Of a DNA stretch of 36,330 nt, positions 33,056-36,330 are shown piece by piece; the first letter of the stretch is position 1, and every line of letters starts with the position of its first letter. The notes under the pieces were generated by a model. It saw nothing but the letters and a program-made list of their open reading frames with translations, did no database searches and had not been told where the DNA came from. The stretch is taken from assembly GCA_904377855.1 (NCBI GenBank), contig CAJFGS010000026.1:1-36330 (forward strand). Reading direction: 5' to 3'. The stretch is from Candidatus Avimonas merdigallinarum. Lineage in GTDB: Bacteria; Bacillota; Clostridia; Oscillospirales; Acutalibacteraceae. The position numbers and the translations under genes were made by a program.

Positions 33056-33163
33056 TGTCACCTATCAAAAGCTGAACAGACGATAGTTGCCAACTATTCT
33101 ATCATTTATACGGATGAGCGTGGCGCCAATTATGCAGAAACCATCGCTTTTTCCATGCGTTAA
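33036..33163 (+). pseudogene. Possible decayed C-terminal coding remnant
   Basis: One frame reads TTDVTYQKLNRR and stops at 33084-33086; another reads TIVANYSIIYTDERGANYAE and ends AFSMR at 33161-33163. Joined by one base change they give a plausible beta-strand-rich tail. It may be the lost end of the preceding lipoprotein or of a deleted paralogue. Confidence 0.35.
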
Positions 33164-33175
33164 AGGAGGAAAGAG

Positions 33176-33679
33176 ATGCTTTTCAAACGGAAGCGCGGAT
33201 GGATCATCGTTTTGATTTTGCTTGCCCTGCTGATCCTCGTGCCGGTATCCTGCCGGCAGCTGCAGGCGTATCAGCTGAAAAGCCTTCTGACCCGCGATTC
33301 AAAGGCACGGATTAGCCTGTACACTGCGGCAGCCTTTGACGGGTTGACATTTGACACCGCAGTGACAGGAGAGGAGGAAGAAATCTATATGCAGTTGCAG
33401 GGATTGCCGCTGGCGGATGAGGAAAAAGCACAGATAATGCGCTCTGTCCAGCAGGGATGCCATCTGCCCGTATGGGAGCTCGGCGAGGAAAGCTCGGTGT
33501 CGACAGAAGACGTCGCCGCGGAGATCGAATGTATGGTTTTCGTGGAAGAGGTGTCGGGAAACAGCGTCCATGTGCAGCTGGCTACCTTCGGAATGGGAGG
33601 AGTCGGCTTTGAAGGCATTTACGTTTATGAAAACGGCCGCTTCTTTTTGAAAGAAATCCGTCGTCCTTGGTATTCCTAG
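33176..33679 (+). CDS. Small membrane-anchored protein of unknown function
   Basis: The 167-residue protein has a basic start (MLFKRKRGW) and one hydrophobic helix (IIVLILLALLILVPVSC, about 10-26). An extracytoplasmic domain follows with VEEVSGNSVHVQLATFGM and GFEGIYVYENGRFFLKEI near the end. VSC at the helix end could be a lipobox, though the sequence is not ideal. ATG 33176 follows AGGAGG by 6 bp. It may share the transcript of the lipoprotein gene. No family was recognised. Confidence 0.7.
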   Translation: MLFKRKRGWIIVLILLALLILVPVSCRQLQAYQLKSLLTRDSKARISLYTAAAFDGLTFDTAVTGEEEEIYMQLQGLPLADEEKAQIMRSVQQGCHLPVWELGEESSVSTEDVAAEIECMVFVEEVSGNSVHVQLATFGMGGVGFEGIYVYENGRFFLKEIRRPWYS

Positions 33680-33746
33680 CCCATGGTTTCCCAGCGTGCT
33701 TCCTTTGAAACGGCGCCCAGGTACTCATAGTCGTCCCCTGCTCCAC

Positions 33747-33842
33747 TCAGACCCGGCCGCCGGGCAGCTCCAGCGTTATATAGCCGGTATGCTCCATCCA
33801 GAAATCCGTAATGGATTCCCGGATACCGGCGACCACGGCTTT
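33747..33842 (-). pseudogene. Possible protein-tail remnant downstream of the AraC gene
   Basis: The minus strand reads AVVAGIRESITDFWMEHTGY then ITLELPGGRV and stops; a second frame beyond continues DDYEYLGAVSKEARWETMG. The text looks protein-like and carries no start codon. It could be what is left of a gene once downstream of the AraC regulator. Not assigned. Confidence 0.3.
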
Positions 33843-34671
33843 AAGATGTCGGGCCGTGTCTCTCTTCTTTTTTAGCTTTGGCGACGGAAACCTGTTGGTG
33901 GGCGTATTCGCTGGGGGAGATGCCGTAATGGCGCTTGAACATCCGGGAAAAGCTGAAAATATCCGGATAACCGGTGGATAACGCCGCTTCTCCGGGCGTA
34001 TAGCCGTGTTCTGACATCAGTTCTGCCGCCTTACGCAGCCGGCATTCGGTTAGAAACTGCTGGGGGGAACGCCCGGTATGCTGGCGAAAGAGGCTGCTGA
34101 AATAGCTGCGGTTAAGGTTAAGCTGTCGCGCCAGATCGGCGATAGAAATGTTGCGCATATATTCCGTTTCAATGAATGTTTTCGCTGTTTCAACATACCG
34201 CAGGGCTCCTGTTGCCGGGGCGGCATCCTCACTGAGCAGGGAGAGCAGTTCATATATCCGGCTGCAGAGGGCAAGCTCCCGCCCCGATTTCCGTTCTGCG
34301 CACTCCCACATGGCGGAAAAAATCGGCCCGGCCTGCGGAAAGAAAAGAACGTCTTCTTTCAGGGCGGCGGGGAGCGCCATCCTGCTTTCAAATCCAACCC
34401 AAATATATCGCCAGGGATCGGTGTGGTCCGCTTCGTAATACGTAATTTCAAAGGGGCGGATCACAAAAATATTACCTGCTTTCAGCGCATAACGGCGGCC
34501 TTGAATGACAAAGGATCCTTCTCCTGAAACCACATAATGCAAAAGATAATGCATCCTGGCATAAGGGCCGAAAGCATGGCCTGGCCTGCATTTCTGCCAC
34601 CCGCACTGCACCGGGTTAATTTCTTGCCAATGCTGGTTCTCAAGCAGCATGGCTTCGGCTTCCTTTGCCAT
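33841..34671 (-). CDS. AraC-family transcriptional regulator
   Basis: The 276-residue protein has an N-terminal cupin-like sensor domain (HYLLHYVVSGEGSFVIQGRRY, AGNIFVIRP, about 40-80). The C-terminal double HTH includes ISIADLARQLNLNRSYFSSLFRQHTG (about 177-202) and the AraC signature region GYTPGEAALSTGYPDIFSFSRMFKRHYGISPSEY (about 222-255). Such proteins usually sense sugars. ATG 34671 follows AGGAGA; an in-frame ATG at 34689 has no site. It is divergent from the family 4 glycosidase gene, which it probably activates. Confidence 0.9.
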   Translation of the reverse strand: MAKEAEAMLLENQHWQEINPVQCGWQKCRPGHAFGPYARMHYLLHYVVSGEGSFVIQGRRYALKAGNIFVIRPFEITYYEADHTDPWRYIWVGFESRMALPAALKEDVLFFPQAGPIFSAMWECAERKSGRELALCSRIYELLSLLSEDAAPATGALRYVETAKTFIETEYMRNISIADLARQLNLNRSYFSSLFRQHTGRSPQQFLTECRLRKAAELMSEHGYTPGEAALSTGYPDIFSFSRMFKRHYGISPSEYAHQQVSVAKAKKEERHGPTS

Positions 34672-34704
34672 AATGTTCACTCTCCTCATCGGTCTTTACC
34701 TAAC

Positions 34705-34734
34705 ATTTTACCAAATTCATATAACACTGTGCAA
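34705..34734 (-). promoter_or_regulatory. Promoter of the AraC regulator gene
   Basis: Minus strand TTGCAC (34734-34729), 18-bp spacer and TAAAAT (34710-34705), shortly upstream of the start. Confidence 0.6.
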
Positions 34735-34754
34735 TACCGTTTTTTGGCCGGCCA

Positions 34755-34763
34755 TGCTAGAAT
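34755..34763 (+). promoter_or_regulatory. Extended -10 promoter of the glycosidase gene
   Basis: TGCTAGAAT is an extended -10 element with no good -35. The palindrome GGCCGGCC (34746-34753) occupies the spacer. This suits activation by the divergent AraC protein, which is inferred. Confidence 0.5.
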
Positions 34764-34801
34764 AAGGGCGATAAATCTATAAAGAAGGAAGGAGTGCAAT
34801 C

Positions 34802-36124
34802 ATGTTGAAAATTACCTTTATGGGAGCGGGCAGCACCGTGTTTGCCCGCAATGTATTGGGGGATTGCTTGTGCAGCGAGGCGCTGCGGGACGCGGAATTT
34901 GCCCTGTATGATATCGACGGCGTCCGTCTGTCCGAAAGCGCGGAAATCATCGGCACTATGAATGAAACGATGGGCGGCCATGCGCGAATCACGACCCATC
35001 TTGGCGTGGAAAATCGGAAAGCGGCGCTGAAAGGCGCGGATTTTGTGGTGAACGCCATTCAGGTTGGGTTATATGACCCCTGCACCATTATTGATTTTGA
35101 AGTGCCGAAAAAATACGGGCTTCGCCAGACGATTGGGGACACTCTGGGCATCGGCGGCATCATGAGGGCGCTGAGGACCATCCCTGTGCTGGAGGATTTT
35201 GCGCGGGATATAGAGGAAGTCTGCCCCGACGCCCTTTTCATGAACTATACCAACCCCATGGCGATATTGAGCGGATATATGCAGCGGTACACCGGCGTTC
35301 GTACGGTGGGCCTCTGCCACAGCGTACAGAGCTGCTCGGAACATCTGCTCACCGAGCTGGGAATGCAAGACAAGCTGGAGGGACGCAGGGAGCTGATCGC
35401 CGGTATTAACCATATGGCCTGGCTCCTGGAGCTGCAGGATCGGGACGGGAACGACCTGTATCCGGAGATCCGCCGCCTTGCTAAAGAGAAGAACTTGACC
35501 GAAAAGCATAACGATATGGTACGCTTCGATTATATCGATAAATTCGGCTACTACTGCACCGAGTCCAGCGAGCACAATGCTGAATACAATATGTTTTATA
35601 TCAAATCGAAGTATCCGGAACGAATCGAACGTTTTAACATCCCCCTGGACGAATACCCCCGCCGTTGTGTAAACCAGATCGCCGGCTGGGCCAAAGAACG
35701 GGATGAACTGCGGAAAACCCATCGGCTGGGGCACACCCGTACGTCAGAATACGCTTCCCATATTATGGAGGCCATGGTGACTAATAAGACGTATCAAATC
35801 GGCGGCAACGTCCTCAACCGGGGCGGGCTGATCGAAAACCTGCCGGAGGATGCTTGTGTCGAAGTCCCGTGCCTTATCAACGGTATGGGATTGTATCCTT
35901 GCCATGTTGGGCGTCTGCCCGTACAGTGCGCTGCGATGAATATGACGAACATCAATGTGCAACTGCTAACGATTGAAGCGGCGGTCACGCGGAAGAAGGA
36001 ACATATTTATCAGGCGGCGATGCTGGATCCGCATACCGGCAGCGAGTTGGACATCGATACAATCATAGAAATGGTAGACGATCTGATTGATGCCCATGGC
36101 GACTGGCTTCCAAAATATCATTAA
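34802..36124 (+). CDS. Glycoside hydrolase family 4 (alpha-galactosidase MelA-like)
   Basis: The 440-residue enzyme belongs to GH4, which cleaves glycosides by an NAD+-dependent redox mechanism with a divalent metal. Visible are the NAD motif FMGAGSTVFARN (about 6-17), the ALYDID strand, MNYTNPM (about 146), the metal-binding cysteine in GLCHSVQ (about 172) and the histidine in GINHMAW (about 200). The sequence is closest to alpha-galactosidase (MelA)-type members; 6-phospho-glucosidase or glucuronidase specificity is less likely. ATG 34802 follows AAGGAAGGAG. Divergent from the AraC gene, and ended by a hairpin. Confidence 0.93.
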   Translation: MLKITFMGAGSTVFARNVLGDCLCSEALRDAEFALYDIDGVRLSESAEIIGTMNETMGGHARITTHLGVENRKAALKGADFVVNAIQVGLYDPCTIIDFEVPKKYGLRQTIGDTLGIGGIMRALRTIPVLEDFARDIEEVCPDALFMNYTNPMAILSGYMQRYTGVRTVGLCHSVQSCSEHLLTELGMQDKLEGRRELIAGINHMAWLLELQDRDGNDLYPEIRRLAKEKNLTEKHNDMVRFDYIDKFGYYCTESSEHNAEYNMFYIKSKYPERIERFNIPLDEYPRRCVNQIAGWAKERDELRKTHRLGHTRTSEYASHIMEAMVTNKTYQIGGNVLNRGGLIENLPEDACVEVPCLINGMGLYPCHVGRLPVQCAAMNMTNINVQLLTIEAAVTRKKEHIYQAAMLDPHTGSELDIDTIIEMVDDLIDAHGDWLPKYH

Positions 36125-36170
36125 AGATCGATAAGTCAAACCAGTATGCTGATAGGAAAAATTTCTAAAG

Positions 36171-36208
36171 AAGCGCCGCCTGTTCTTTACAGATCAGGCG
36201 GCGCTTTA
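36171..36208 (+). terminator. Hairpin terminator of the glycosidase gene
   Basis: AAGCGCCGCCTG (36171-36182) pairs with CAGGCGGCGCTT (36195-36206), a perfect 12-bp stem. The T run after it is short (TTTACG). Confidence 0.75.
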
Positions 36209-36229
36209 CGTTATGTGGATTTAAGGTAT

Positions 36230-36330
36230 TGGGTGTGTTTGTCAAACGAAAATGTGAGCAAAAGGGCCCCAAAAAAGTGAGCACCTTCAGCACCAGATTT
36301 CATGTCGTGAGCAATGCTTTTCCCAAGTAC
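36230..36330. mobile_element. Possible insertion-sequence end (IS21-like repeats), cut by window edge
   Basis: GTGAGCA occurs three times in direct orientation (36254, 36277, 36307), preceded by the near-palindrome GTTTGTCAAAC. Multiple short terminal repeats are typical of IS21-family ends. No transposase is inside the window, so this is tentative. Confidence 0.4.

Overview
The window looks like chromosomal DNA from an endospore-forming, moderately high-GC Clostridia member, most likely Oscillospiraceae/Ruminococcaceae-like. The signs are a complete gerA-type spore germination operon, T-box leaders on two aminoacyl-tRNA synthetase genes, strong AGGAGG ribosome-binding sites, sigma-A promoters with 17-bp spacers, and frequent GTG/TTG starts. 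Most of it is housekeeping sequence. The accessory, rearranged part is about 25.1-36.3 kb.

Layout. 0.1-1.8 kb: dapA-dapB (lysine/diaminopimelate synthesis), closed by a strong terminator. 1.9-4.7 kb, minus strand: a zinc-ribbon/TM2 membrane protein, a YdbC/PC4-like ssDNA-binding protein, an orphan class I fumarase beta subunit without a usable start codon at its expected N-terminus, and a DivIVA-like coiled-coil protein. 4.7-5.8 kb: a cytidine deaminase-like protein convergent with a GNAT acetyltransferase. 5.9-9.1 kb: cobT-cobS-cobC (cobalamin lower-ligand assembly), then a precorrin-2 dehydrogenase with its own promoter. 9.2-12.7 kb: an Ile T-box (specifier ATC) and a type-2 isoleucyl-tRNA synthetase. 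12.7-17.5 kb, minus strand: a sugar-phosphate isomerase-like TIM barrel and gerAA-gerAB-gerAC. 17.6-18.7 kb, plus strand: DUF421-DUF4363, divergent from gerA across a control region with a sporulation-type promoter candidate. 18.8-25 kb, minus strand: a DEDDh exonuclease with a C-terminal zinc ribbon, a HIT protein, alaS behind an Ala T-box (specifier GCC), and an ABC-F protein.

25.3-31.3 kb holds two divergent ABC exporter modules, each led by an Xre-type regulator. The left one (xre, small DUF2178-like membrane protein, ATPase, large permease) has a consensus sigma-A promoter bracketed by a perfect 16-bp inverted repeat, apparently an autoregulatory operator. The right one is an Xre regulator with a long helical sensor-like C-terminus, then an ATPase and an ABC-2 permease. 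31.6-32.2 kb is a scar: the tail of a sensor histidine kinase, frameshifted and cut off by the 3' end of an IS200/IS605-family element. Then come a lipoprotein, a small membrane-anchored protein, an AraC regulator divergent from a family 4 glycosidase, and, at the right edge, repeated GTGAGCA motifs suggesting the end of another insertion sequence (possibly IS21-like).

I see no CRISPR array, rRNA or tRNA gene. The nearest thing to an undescribed system is the paired Xre/ABC module region, most likely peptide export or self-protection, but this is inference from gene order and operator structure.
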